Of a stretch of DNA of 64,000 nt, positions 16,463-24,364 are shown in pieces. The position numbers were made by a program, and so were the translations under genes. The notes beneath the pieces are model-generated. The model made no database searches. It was not told the origin of the DNA and was given only the letters and a program-made list of their open reading frames with translations. The number at the start of each line of letters is the position of its first letter. Positions within the stretch are counted from its first letter, which is position 1. Source of the DNA: Candidatus Hydrogenedentota bacterium (GTDB lineage: Bacteria > Hydrogenedentota > Hydrogenedentia > Hydrogenedentales > JAEUWI01); NCBI GenBank assembly GCA_016182605.1, contig JACPGE010000069.1:1-64000 (forward strand). The letters run 5' to 3'.

Positions 16463-17365
16463 CTAGAGCTTCATGCGGCGCTGCAGTTTCACGGCGCGCA
16501 CGGTATTCTTCATCAACATGGCGATGGTCATCAGGCCCACGCCGCCAGGGACCGGGGTAATGGCCTTGGCCTTCTTGCTTACGGTGTCGAAATCCACGTC
16601 ACCCACGAGACGTGTTCCGGAGGCTTTGGAGGCATCGGGAATGCGGTTGATACCGACATCGATGACGACGACGCCGCTCTTGACCATGTTCGCCTTCACG
16701 AATAGGGGAATGCCTATGGCGGCAATGAGAATGTCGGCTTGCTTGGTGATCGCCTCCAGATTTTGCGTGCGCGAATGGCAGACCGTCACCGTGGCGTCGC
16801 CGCCTTTGCCCTTTTGCATGAGCAGGGCCGCGATCGGCTTGCCCACGATATTGGAGCGGCCGAGTACCACGACGTGTTTTCCGGCCGGATCGTTGCCGCT
16901 GCGCATCAGCATTTCCTGGCATCCGGCGGGGGTGCACGGCACGAAGGAGGGTTCTCCATTGAGCAGCTTGCCCACGTTCATCGGATGAAAACCGTCCACA
17001 TCCTTGATGGGATCGATGGCGTTGAGCACTTTTTGTTCGTTGATATGTTTTGGCAGCGGTACCTGCACGAGGATGCCATTCACCGCGGGATCGGCATTAA
17101 GTTTGGTGACCAAGGTGAGCAGGCGCTTCTCGGTGCAGTTCTCCGGCAGATCAAAGGCGAAAGAACGGATGCCCAGCGCGTCGCAGGTGCGGCGCTTGTT
17201 GCGCACGTAGACCTGGCTGGCCGGATCGCTGCCAACGAGCACCACGGCGAGGCCGGGATGGATGTCCTTGCTCTTGAGCGAGGCCACTTCCTCGCCCACT
17301 TCGCGTACAATCGCCTCGGAGAGTTCCTTGCCCGATATAAGCGCTGCCGATTTCGCTGGTGCCAT
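16463..17365 (-). CDS. folD: Bifunctional methylenetetrahydrofolate dehydrogenase/cyclohydrolase FolD
   Basis: FolD interconverts 5,10-methylene-THF, methenyl-THF and 10-formyl-THF in the cytosol. The 300-aa frame has the substrate-binding YVRNKRRTCDALGI segment (Tyr-x3-Lys), GILVQVPLPKH, PCTPAG and the Rossmann loop VVVLGRSNIVGKPIAALL. PVPGGVGLMTIAML is at the C-terminus. I selected ATG 17365 (MAPAK) because GGAAGG lies about 8 nt upstream and homologues begin here. The frame stays open for 87 further codons upstream but without FolD-like sequence. It is divergent from the VanZ-like gene. Confidence 0.96.
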   Translation of the reverse strand: MAPAKSAALISGKELSEAIVREVGEEVASLKSKDIHPGLAVVLVGSDPASQVYVRNKRRTCDALGIRSFAFDLPENCTEKRLLTLVTKLNADPAVNGILVQVPLPKHINEQKVLNAIDPIKDVDGFHPMNVGKLLNGEPSFVPCTPAGCQEMLMRSGNDPAGKHVVVLGRSNIVGKPIAALLMQKGKGGDATVTVCHSRTQNLEAITKQADILIAAIGIPLFVKANMVKSGVVVIDVGINRIPDASKASGTRLVGDVDFDTVSKKAKAITPVPGGVGLMTIAMLMKNTVRAVKLQRRMKL

Positions 17366-17658
17366 GTCTGTGCCTTCCGCTGCCATGCGCGGGCCGCATG
17401 GAAAGCCCTTATGATACCGAAGCGCCGGTGCAGCGCGCCACAAATTCGCCAAGGGGGCGTCTGGCTGTCCGTTCGGGGATCGCGAGCATTCCGGGAGAGC
17501 AGCCAGCCCTGGCAGGGCAAACCGTATCAATCGCCCCGGTCCATCCACACACGGTTTGCAGCGGCGCGGATTCCGCCGTCCCGCTGCTTTTACTCGCCCC
17601 CTCGATTTTGAGACAATGATCGGCATCTCAATCCGGTGCCAACCCCGAAAAGTGCCTC

Positions 17659-18066
17659 ATGCGCCCCAGATACTTACTGCTGATCTTCTTGTACTGCGGT
17701 TTCATCTTCTGGCTGTCGAGCCAATCGAGGATCCCCGATCCCATCCTGTATTTCCCGGGAAAGGACAAGGTGGCCCACTTGGCACTCTATACCGGATTGG
17801 GTTTTCTGATTTCTTGGGGACGGCTGCGATCCCGGCCGGATGCGGGCTGGGCCACCCTTTACCTCGTGCCGGTACTCTTCGTGGGGCTCTACGGGTTGAG
17901 CGATGAGATACATCAACGCTACGTTTCGAACCGGAATTTCGATCTTTTTGATCTCGCCGCGGATGTCGTCGGCGGTCTCTTGGCACAGGTGATTTTGTAC
18001 ATGACCGTGATCCGGCGCGCCAGGAACAGCGGGCGGGAAGAAACTGTATGCGAGATTCGGGGATAG
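17659..18066 (+). CDS. VanZ-like membrane protein
   Basis: This 135-aa protein has four hydrophobic segments and VanZ-family signatures: FWLSSQS near the N-terminus, DKVAHLALYTGLGF (about residues 35-48), and LSDEIHQRYVSNRNFDLFDLAADVVGG (about 78-104). VanZ relatives are small envelope proteins of unclear biochemical role, named after a teicoplanin-resistance gene. It sits 37 nt before a penicillin-binding protein gene, consistent with a cell-envelope role. The RBS is weak (GAAAAG). No resistance phenotype should be inferred. Confidence 0.85.
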   Translation: MRPRYLLLIFLYCGFIFWLSSQSRIPDPILYFPGKDKVAHLALYTGLGFLISWGRLRSRPDAGWATLYLVPVLFVGLYGLSDEIHQRYVSNRNFDLFDLAADVVGGLLAQVILYMTVIRRARNSGREETVCEIRG

Positions 18067-18103
18067 TAGAGCTATTCGCAGGTCTCCCAACGAGCAGGAA
18101 TCC

Positions 18104-20296
18104 ATGGAAGAGTTTGACCCCAAGACACGAACCATCATGCAGCCGCACCGCGGTTGCGGCGGTATTTTTTTTGCCATCATGCTCGTCATTGGCGCCGCCT
18201 GGGGCGCTGGGCTGGGCATCTTCGTCTACATCTTGAACGATGCGCAGTCGACCATCGAGGCGCTGGAAGAGTTCCGTCCCAAGATCGGCAGCAAAATCTA
18301 CTCCTCCGACGGCGTATTGCTTGGCGAGTTTTCCATCGAAGAGCGCCAGCTCGTGCCACTCAATGAAATGCCGCAACATGTGGTCAAAGCCTTTGTGGCC
18401 ACGGAAGATCACCCGTTTTACGAGCACTACGGCGTGCGGCCCGAGGCCATGGTCAGTGGTGTGCTCGAATTTTTCCGCAGCGGGCGCAGCCGTGGCGGCA
18501 GTACGATCACCCAGCAGGTGGTGCGTAATGTGGAAGACCTCAACGTGGGCCTGGAACGCACGCCCCAGCGCAAGATCCGCGAGGCGATCGTGGCGTTGCA
18601 GGTGGAGCGGGAGTTCACCAAAGACGAAATCCTGGAACTCTACTTGAACCAGATCTTCCTGGGGATCAGTGCCCACGGGGTCGAGGCGGCGGCGCGCCAG
18701 TACTTCGGCATCGGATGCCGGGACCTTACCCTGGGCGAAGCGGCGACGCTGGCCGGGCTCACGCGCGCGCCCAACGCGAACAACCCCATTTACAACCTCA
18801 AGAATGCGGAATCCCGGCGCAACGTTGTGCTGGGGCAGATGCTGGAGCATGCGTTCATCACCCAGGAAGAACTCGATGCGGCGGTGGCGGAGGATCTCGG
18901 CGAACAGGTGATTACGCCGGAGGAACGGGCGGAACGCCGGGCCCGAGGCGAGTCCGTGTGGACGCCGAACAAATTCAAGGCGCCCTATTTTGTGGAAGAG
19001 GTGCGCCAGTTCATCTATCAGCACTATCCCAAAGACGAGGTGCTCGAACAGGGCATGTCTATTTACACGACCGTGGACATGCGCCTGCAACGCGCCGCCC
19101 AAGACACCATGAAGGCCGCGCTCGACCACTTCGACAAGAACAAGATCGAGTACCTGACCAAGGTGGGCAAGGAGTCGGAATTTGTGCCCGTGAGCGGGGC
19201 GCTGATTTGCCTGGACAACCGAGCCCCCTTCCAGGGATTCGTGCGGGCGCTCGTGGGGGGGCGCGATTTTGACACGCAGAAATTCAATATGGCCACCCAG
19301 GCCAACCGGCAGGTGGGCTCCGGCATCAAGCCCTTTGTCTGGGCCGCCGCCATCAATAACGGCATGACCCCCAGCACTATCGTGGTGGATGAGCCCTTTG
19401 TCCGCCTGGATGGCGCCGGCAAGGCTTGGCGGCCGGCCAATTTCTCCGGGGATTTCCGCGGGCCCATGCCCATCCGGCATGCGCTGGAACGCTCGATCAA
19501 CATTGTTTCGATCAAACTCGTCGAGCAGATGAGTGTGCCCGTCGTGCGCTCTTTCTTCGATCGATTCGGTCTCGTGAGCGATTCGGCCCAGGGACTCACC
19601 ATTGCCTTGGGCACCCCGCAAACGACCCCGCTGAACCTGTGCGCCGCGTATTCCGTCTTCCCGAACAAGGGCGTCCGCCACGACCCGGTGATGATCACCG
19701 AGATTACCAACCGTGACGGCCTGCAACGTTACAACCACACCGAATTTGCCCGCACTCAGGAAGTGATCAGTGAAGATTTGGCCTTCGTGGTGACCAACAT
19801 GCTGAAAGGCGTCTGCAATCCCGATCCCAAGGGCGGTTTCAGCCCCACCGGGGCGGCAACGGCAAAGCTGGCGCGCCCGCGCGCCGGCAAGACCGGGACT
19901 ACCAACGAGTCCCGAGATGCCTGGTTCTGTGGGTTTACCCCCAACTACACCTGCGTCGTGTGGCTGGGCTACCCGGACTTCCGGCCTCTGGGACAGGGCC
20001 GCGATCATGATAACCGCACCTTCACCGGGGGGGGGCAATCCTGTCCGATTTGGACCACTTTTATGATTGAGGCGGAAAATGGGCTGCCGGAACGGGACTT
20101 TATCAAGCCAGAAGGGGTGAACATGTTTGGTATCGACCGCTACCGGGGAACCTTGGGCGGTTCCTATCAGGAAGCCTATCTCAAGGGCACCCAACCCCCG
20201 GCCCAATTCGTGGCGGCTACGCCAGGCGGCGAAGAAGCGCAGCTCTTGGAGACCATGCAAAGTCCGGCCAGCGGCCCGGACGACAATACGTTCTAA
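18104..20296 (+). CDS. Class A penicillin-binding protein (PBP1a-type)
   Basis: This 730-aa bifunctional peptidoglycan synthase has one N-terminal transmembrane helix (residues ~20-45). Its GT51 glycosyltransferase domain shows ATEDHPFYEHYG (catalytic Glu, about residues 92-103), GGSTITQQV and KIREAIVALQVE. The transpeptidase domain has Ser-x-x-Lys as GSGIKPF (where GSAFKP is usual), the S-x-N motif in RSINIVS, and KTG in AGKTGTTNESRDAWF. It polymerises and cross-links murein in the periplasm. It follows the VanZ-like gene closely, so the two are probably one operon. The C-terminal tail after ~680 is low-complexity. Confidence 0.95.
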   Translation: MEEFDPKTRTIMQPHRGCGGIFFAIMLVIGAAWGAGLGIFVYILNDAQSTIEALEEFRPKIGSKIYSSDGVLLGEFSIEERQLVPLNEMPQHVVKAFVATEDHPFYEHYGVRPEAMVSGVLEFFRSGRSRGGSTITQQVVRNVEDLNVGLERTPQRKIREAIVALQVEREFTKDEILELYLNQIFLGISAHGVEAAARQYFGIGCRDLTLGEAATLAGLTRAPNANNPIYNLKNAESRRNVVLGQMLEHAFITQEELDAAVAEDLGEQVITPEERAERRARGESVWTPNKFKAPYFVEEVRQFIYQHYPKDEVLEQGMSIYTTVDMRLQRAAQDTMKAALDHFDKNKIEYLTKVGKESEFVPVSGALICLDNRAPFQGFVRALVGGRDFDTQKFNMATQANRQVGSGIKPFVWAAAINNGMTPSTIVVDEPFVRLDGAGKAWRPANFSGDFRGPMPIRHALERSINIVSIKLVEQMSVPVVRSFFDRFGLVSDSAQGLTIALGTPQTTPLNLCAAYSVFPNKGVRHDPVMITEITNRDGLQRYNHTEFARTQEVISEDLAFVVTNMLKGVCNPDPKGGFSPTGAATAKLARPRAGKTGTTNESRDAWFCGFTPNYTCVVWLGYPDFRPLGQGRDHDNRTFTGGGQSCPIWTTFMIEAENGLPERDFIKPEGVNMFGIDRYRGTLGGSYQEAYLKGTQPPAQFVAATPGGEEAQLLETMQSPASGPDDNTF

Positions 20297-20371
20297 ATCT
20301 ATAAACTGTTTAGGTTTACGGGCCCTTCTGTATTGCGCCTCCACTACTGGAGTCTGGCCGGCGCAAAAAAA

Positions 20372-20406
20372 AGAGCCACCTTAACCCCATGAGGGGAGGT
20401 GGCTCT
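20372..20406 (-). terminator. Intrinsic terminator, mainly for the minus-strand microprotein gene
   Basis: AGAGCCACCT (20372-20381) and AGGTGGCTCT (20397-20406) form a 10-bp stem, with an inner CCCC/GGGG continuing it. Read on the minus strand it is followed directly by eight T residues (A-run at 20364-20371 on the plus strand). This makes it a strong terminator 25 nt after the microprotein stop codon, and possibly a bidirectional one for the PBP gene. Confidence 0.85.
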
Positions 20407-20430
20407 CTTAAGCCTTTGGACTAATCGAGA

Positions 20431-20583
20431 TTAGTCGTTGGCCGGCGGGTACGTTACGCCAATAGCGGCGAACAGCGGGGTCAACAGATTGTTGATGAGC
20501 CCGGTCAGGAATGACGTGAAGGCCAGACCGATGTTTTCAAACACGCCAGCGATGATTTCTGCGAGGCTAACTCCTAAGAACAT
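20431..20583 (-). CDS. 50-aa hydrophobic acidic microprotein (family copy A)
   Basis: I do not recognise this protein. It has 50 residues beginning MFLGVSLAEIIAG, mostly hydrophobic and helix-prone, with only acidic charges (Glu9, Glu16, Asp50) and no Lys, Arg, His or Cys. A central INNLL motif is shared with the microprotein at 26957-27124. Support for a real gene is AAGGAG about 7 nt before ATG, a canonical -35/-10 pair upstream, and a strong terminator directly downstream. It converges on the PBP gene and is divergent from the nuclease-PDZ gene. A membrane-associated or self-assembling peptide is possible; function is unknown. Confidence 0.75.
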   Translation of the reverse strand: MFLGVSLAEIIAGVFENIGLAFTSFLTGLINNLLTPLFAAIGVTYPPAND

Positions 20584-21020
20584 GGTGTTTCTCCTTAACT
20601 TGCTACTTCTTTGTTTGCCGTTATTTTCGCGCCTACTCGACGCTCCACACATAAATTACCGGGATTCCGGCAATTCGTTACACGGTACACAAGAGGCCGT
20701 TCCGCATACGACTGAACACGAGCAGATACTAGCATGGCGGGTTTTGATGTGTCAATTGTAAATAACCCGTTACGTTCCATTGTGATCCACCCGGTTTGGC
20801 CAGTGCTTGAGAGGAATTCGCAATCATCGCGCGGTCCCATCGGCCTTCCGTGGCTCCAGCTTTGCACACTTTAACACAATTTGTCAAGTGTTTAATTTTT
20901 CTACACAACCTGTAGATGTTGCCCCCTCCCCATATTGGGGTGGTTGTATGTCTCGAAATATCGGCGTAAGATGGGAGGTACAGCGGTTCTGGAAGTACAA
21001 AAAACGCGAAAGGAGGCGTC
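20584..21020. other. Intergenic region between microprotein A and nuclease-PDZ gene
   Basis: This 437-nt stretch holds no further credible gene. It contains the minus-strand promoter for the microprotein (20726-20755), leaving a 5' UTR of about 135 nt. It also has a small CTACA/TGTAG hairpin (20901-20915), and a possible plus-strand promoter TTGTAT-17-TAAGAT (20944-20972) for the nuclease gene. It is clearly AT-richer than the coding flanks. Confidence 0.6.
20726..20755 (-). promoter_or_regulatory. Sigma-70-type promoter of microprotein A
   Basis: On the minus strand, TTGACA (20755-20750) is separated by 18 nt from TAGTAT (20731-20726). The -35 is perfect and the -10 matches 4 of 6 bases. 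This is one of the best promoters in the window and drives only the 50-aa microprotein gene. Confidence 0.7.
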
Positions 21021-21926
21021 ATGTTGTACAGCAGTGGCTATCGTATCGGGTGTGCCGGATGCCTCGTCTTGGCGGGGATGGGTGCTGCAACGGGGAGTTG
21101 GGCGGAAGAAGTAATGGGAAAGGTGGTATCGATTCAGGAAGGAGACTTGCTGGGTATTCGGATTGGTGAGGGAACGCGGACCTGCCGCATTTTCGGCGTG
21201 GACTGCCCCGAGACGGGTCAAGATTATTTCGAAGAAGCCGTAAAGCAAATGCGTGCCTGGGTGGAGGACAAGTCAGTGACGCTGGAGAAGGTGGCGGTCG
21301 ATTCTCTGGGGATGGATGTGGTACGGGTGAAACTGGAAGACGGGGTTGATCTCGGCCGTTTGTCCCTCGACGAAGGGCTTGCCTGGTGGGACTATGGGAA
21401 CGCGCCAAAGGAAGCGGAATACCGCAAGGCCATGGCGCGCGCGATGGCGGCAAAAAAGGGCCTGTGGACTGCGGAAACGGTATTGTCCCCGTCGGATTAC
21501 CGCAAGAGCCACAACCTGCCTCCAGTGGTCTATACGACCGAACCCGAAGAAGCGAAATCCGAGTCCGCGCCGGTACCGGAAAAGGTGACCATCAAGGCAA
21601 AGGGCGATCCAAAGCCTGCCGCGCCCAAATTGGCAATGCCGGCGGACGCGGATTACATGGGGCTTATCATGAAGCACCAGCCCCGGATTGCGACGAATGC
21701 CGCAGGCGAGGCCATTGGACTGACGGCAACCGACATTATGGCGATTCCGGGCGCGGCCCAACTCGGATTGCAGAATGGGGATGTGGTAAGTTCAGTGAAT
21801 GGCATTGCGATCCGCAGCGAAGCCCAAGTGATGGGACTGGTGGGGCAATTACAGGGCGCGGATCGGTTGGAACTGAGTGTGATTCGCGGCGGACAGCCCA
21901 CCACAGTGGTCATCCCGCTACGCTGA
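21021..21926 (+). CDS. Secreted thermonuclease-like (SNase) protein with C-terminal PDZ
   Basis: This 301-aa protein has a signal peptide (residues 1-28, ending GSWA). A staphylococcal nuclease fold follows (about 30-158), with CRIFGVDCPETGQDY, a D-x-x-G-R-L-S-L-D-E-G-L-A-W-W stretch and AEYRKAMARAMAAKKGLW. A Pro/Lys-rich linker leads to a PDZ domain (about 215-300), with AAQLGLQNGDVVSSVNGIAI, like the GspC/HtrA type. The expected SNase catalytic Arg-Glu-Arg set is not fully evident: the usual R-x-x-x-P loop is degenerate. Nuclease activity is therefore uncertain. RBS AAAGGAGG is 5 nt upstream. It is followed by the G1P dehydrogenase gene 30 nt later. Confidence 0.8.
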   Translation: MLYSSGYRIGCAGCLVLAGMGAATGSWAEEVMGKVVSIQEGDLLGIRIGEGTRTCRIFGVDCPETGQDYFEEAVKQMRAWVEDKSVTLEKVAVDSLGMDVVRVKLEDGVDLGRLSLDEGLAWWDYGNAPKEAEYRKAMARAMAAKKGLWTAETVLSPSDYRKSHNLPPVVYTTEPEEAKSESAPVPEKVTIKAKGDPKPAAPKLAMPADADYMGLIMKHQPRIATNAAGEAIGLTATDIMAIPGAAQLGLQNGDVVSSVNGIAIRSEAQVMGLVGQLQGADRLELSVIRGGQPTTVVIPLR

Positions 21927-21956
21927 ATGACCCCAATGGGGAAGGAGTTTGCACGG

Positions 21957-23273
21957 ATGAGTCAGGCGGAAAAGTGGGGGTGGCATACCCTCGGCCAGCG
22001 GGAAGAATGCAGTTGCGGCGAGGTACATGAGCTGCCGATCGAGGCCTGCTACGTGGACGCCGGCGCAGCGCGGGAACTTGCGGAATTTGCCCGTGGCCGC
22101 GGTTGCCGCCGCGCCTTTGTGATTTCCGACGAAAACACGCGCGAGGCCGACGGTGAGCAGTTGCTCAGTTTGCTGGGCGTGAATCATCTTGCGATCGATG
22201 AGAAGATCTATCCGGGAAGCGGCTTGGAAGCGACGCAAGAACGGGCGGACGAAGTGGCGGCAGCGGGTGCGGAAGCGGATGTGTATGTCGCGATCGGCGC
22301 AGGCACGATCAGCGATCTCGCGAAGAGTGCCGGGAGCAAGCAGGGCAAGCCCGTGCTGCTCTACCCCACCGCAGCGTCGATGAACGGATATACCTCCGCC
22401 ATCGTTGCGCTCAAGGTGAACGGACTCAAACGCACCCTGCCGTGCGCGCCCGCCACGGGCATTTTTGCGAACCCCGAAGTGGTCGCCACGGCGCCGCAAC
22501 TCATGGTGGCCGCGGGCGTGGCCGACTTTCTGAGCAAGTGCTCCTCCGCGTGTGACTGGCAGGCGGCGCACATGTTGCGCGGCGGGTATTACTGCCGCCG
22601 GCCCCGCGAATTCAATGAGGGCATTCAGGAACGCCTCTTTGCCGAGTCGCTGGCGATTGGGCGCGGCGAGCCCGAGGGCATCAAGCTGGTCCTGGAAGCA
22701 TTGCTTCTTAGCGGCTTCGGCATGGTCATGGCCGGATCAAGCGCGCCCGCTTCCGGCGGCGAGCACCTGATCTCGCACTATCTCGACATGAAACATGCCC
22801 TCTACGGCTCGTCGAACGATTTGCACGGCGTTCAGGTCGGCGTGAGCACCGTGTATACGCTGGGCCTGTGGGAAAAGGTGCTTTCGCTTTCCGTGGACGC
22901 GATCGATATCGACGCGCTCGTGGCGGCGCAGCCCAGGGAAGAAGAGATACAGGAAATTATCCAGGAAGACTGGGGCGACAAGGTGGGCGCGGAAGTGCGC
23001 TCGCAATGGGCCGAAAAGCGGCTGACAGAGAAGGCGCTCCGCGAGGAACTGGCGAAGTTCCGGGAGATGCTGCCCAAACTGCGTGCGCGCCTCGGAGAGG
23101 ACCTTCAGCCCGCGAGTTTCGTAGCGCGCTGCATCGAAGAGTGCGGCGGGCCCAGCCGGCCGGAAGACATGGCCGCCTCCACGAAAGAATTCAAGAAAGG
23201 CCTGAAGCGCGCGCGGTACCTGCGCAACCGCTTTACCATTCTCGATCTCGCCGCAGAGACGGGCGTGGCATGA
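21957..23273 (+). CDS. sn-Glycerol-1-phosphate dehydrogenase (AraM/EgsA family)
   Basis: This 438-aa member of the iron-containing alcohol dehydrogenase-like superfamily reduces dihydroxyacetone phosphate to glycerol-1-phosphate, the archaeal-type lipid stereoisomer. Family features are IGAGTISDLAKSAG (nucleotide-binding, about residues 101-114), YPTAASMNGYTS, AGVADFLSK (metal-ligand Asp), SGGEHLISHYLDM (His) and LHGVQVG (His). I chose ATG 21957 because GAAGGAG lies 9 nt upstream. An in-frame ATG 30 nt earlier abuts the preceding stop and lacks an RBS. Some bacteria carry such AraM enzymes; their product may enter special lipids or glycans. Confidence 0.9.
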   Translation: MSQAEKWGWHTLGQREECSCGEVHELPIEACYVDAGAARELAEFARGRGCRRAFVISDENTREADGEQLLSLLGVNHLAIDEKIYPGSGLEATQERADEVAAAGAEADVYVAIGAGTISDLAKSAGSKQGKPVLLYPTAASMNGYTSAIVALKVNGLKRTLPCAPATGIFANPEVVATAPQLMVAAGVADFLSKCSSACDWQAAHMLRGGYYCRRPREFNEGIQERLFAESLAIGRGEPEGIKLVLEALLLSGFGMVMAGSSAPASGGEHLISHYLDMKHALYGSSNDLHGVQVGVSTVYTLGLWEKVLSLSVDAIDIDALVAAQPREEEIQEIIQEDWGDKVGAEVRSQWAEKRLTEKALREELAKFREMLPKLRARLGEDLQPASFVARCIEECGGPSRPEDMAASTKEFKKGLKRARYLRNRFTILDLAAETGVA

Positions 23274-24364
23274 GCCCGGCCGCGTTGCTGCTTTTCTGCG
23301 CGGGCGCCTTCGCCGCCGGGCAGAAGGTGGACGTGGCGGCGCACCTGCAAACCAGGCCGGACCTTGCGAAATTGCACGCGGGCTACCAGGCCGCCCTTTC
23401 CACGCGCCCCACATTGCGCGAAGCCGAGCAGGAGTATTGGGCGTTACGGGAGTTGCCCCGTTTTGCCGCGCTCGATGATGCTTTCGATGAGGCCTTGAAC
23501 GCCGATCCTGTGGCCCAATCCTTGTTCCTCCAGTTCTATGATGGCTTGCATCGCGACGGCAGCGTGCGCACCGCTTTCGAACAAATGCACTACGCCGCGA
23601 TGGAGGAAGAAAAACGTGGCCACGACATGAGCGCCGCCTTGCTCGACTGGCAGGCGAACCCGGAAGCGGCACTGCGTTTCTTCAATGCTCCGGAAGGCGC
23701 CGCGTCTCTGCCGGATTCGGTGGACGAATTGCTGCCCTACCTGCGGCGGCGTCCCGAGTTGATGGGGGAGTTGGGCGGGCTCTTCGAAGACACCGTGGCC
23801 TCGACACAGTTCGATGAGCGCATCGCCCCGTGGTGGAAACACGTGGAGCCCTTCGACAAGAAACATGGCGGCGTGTTTCAGGCCTTGACCTCCTACTTCA
23901 TCGCACGGCCCGCGGAGTTTCGCGCCTGGCACCGCCGCAACCTCCTGCTTGCAGGCGAGGCGCAGTTGCGGAGCTGGATACTCTACTGGGATCGCATGGT
24001 ACGGCGAGACCCGGTATTGCGCGTGGCGTACGGGCCGGGTTTTGTGCGTGGGACCTTGTCCGGCGAGAACCTTCAGGCCGCAAATCCCAAAGAGGCAGCG
24101 TCTGTTTGGCCGCCTCCGGAGGCGCCGCCCGCACTCGCGTCGCTCAAGATCGCCGTGCCCGCTTCCGACGCGCCGATGAAAACGGCAAAGCCAGGGCATC
24201 TGCAACGCGCACCTCGCGGCGGCATGCAGAAACCGGTGGTGACACGTCCAGAGGTAAATCGGCCGGCCATGCCCGGGAAACCCGCCATGCCCGATCGGCC
24301 CATAAAACCTGAGCGGAGCGAGAGTATCCCGAGGCCGTCCCTTCAATCGGGAGGCAGGGAGTAG
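23270..24364 (+). CDS. Secreted protein of unknown function
   Basis: I do not recognise this 364-aa protein. It begins with a signal peptide (MSPAALLLFCAGAFAAGQ) and continues as a helix-rich region (about 20-260), with many charged and aromatic residues and repeated W and DP patterns. It ends in a Pro/Lys/Arg-rich low-complexity tail (about 290-364). ATG overlaps the preceding dehydrogenase stop (ATGA), so translation is coupled and a shared role is possible. The 3' end overlaps the convergent comEC gene by 22 nt. Confidence 0.7.
   Translation: MSPAALLLFCAGAFAAGQKVDVAAHLQTRPDLAKLHAGYQAALSTRPTLREAEQEYWALRELPRFAALDDAFDEALNADPVAQSLFLQFYDGLHRDGSVRTAFEQMHYAAMEEEKRGHDMSAALLDWQANPEAALRFFNAPEGAASLPDSVDELLPYLRRRPELMGELGGLFEDTVASTQFDERIAPWWKHVEPFDKKHGGVFQALTSYFIARPAEFRAWHRRNLLLAGEAQLRSWILYWDRMVRRDPVLRVAYGPGFVRGTLSGENLQAANPKEAASVWPPPEAPPALASLKIAVPASDAPMKTAKPGHLQRAPRGGMQKPVVTRPEVNRPAMPGKPAMPDRPIKPERSESIPRPSLQSGGRE

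Noticed and set aside
17702-20344. 880-aa open frame antisense to the PBP and VanZ-like genes
   Set aside because: It mirrors two well-supported genes, has no domain-like sequence and no start signals.
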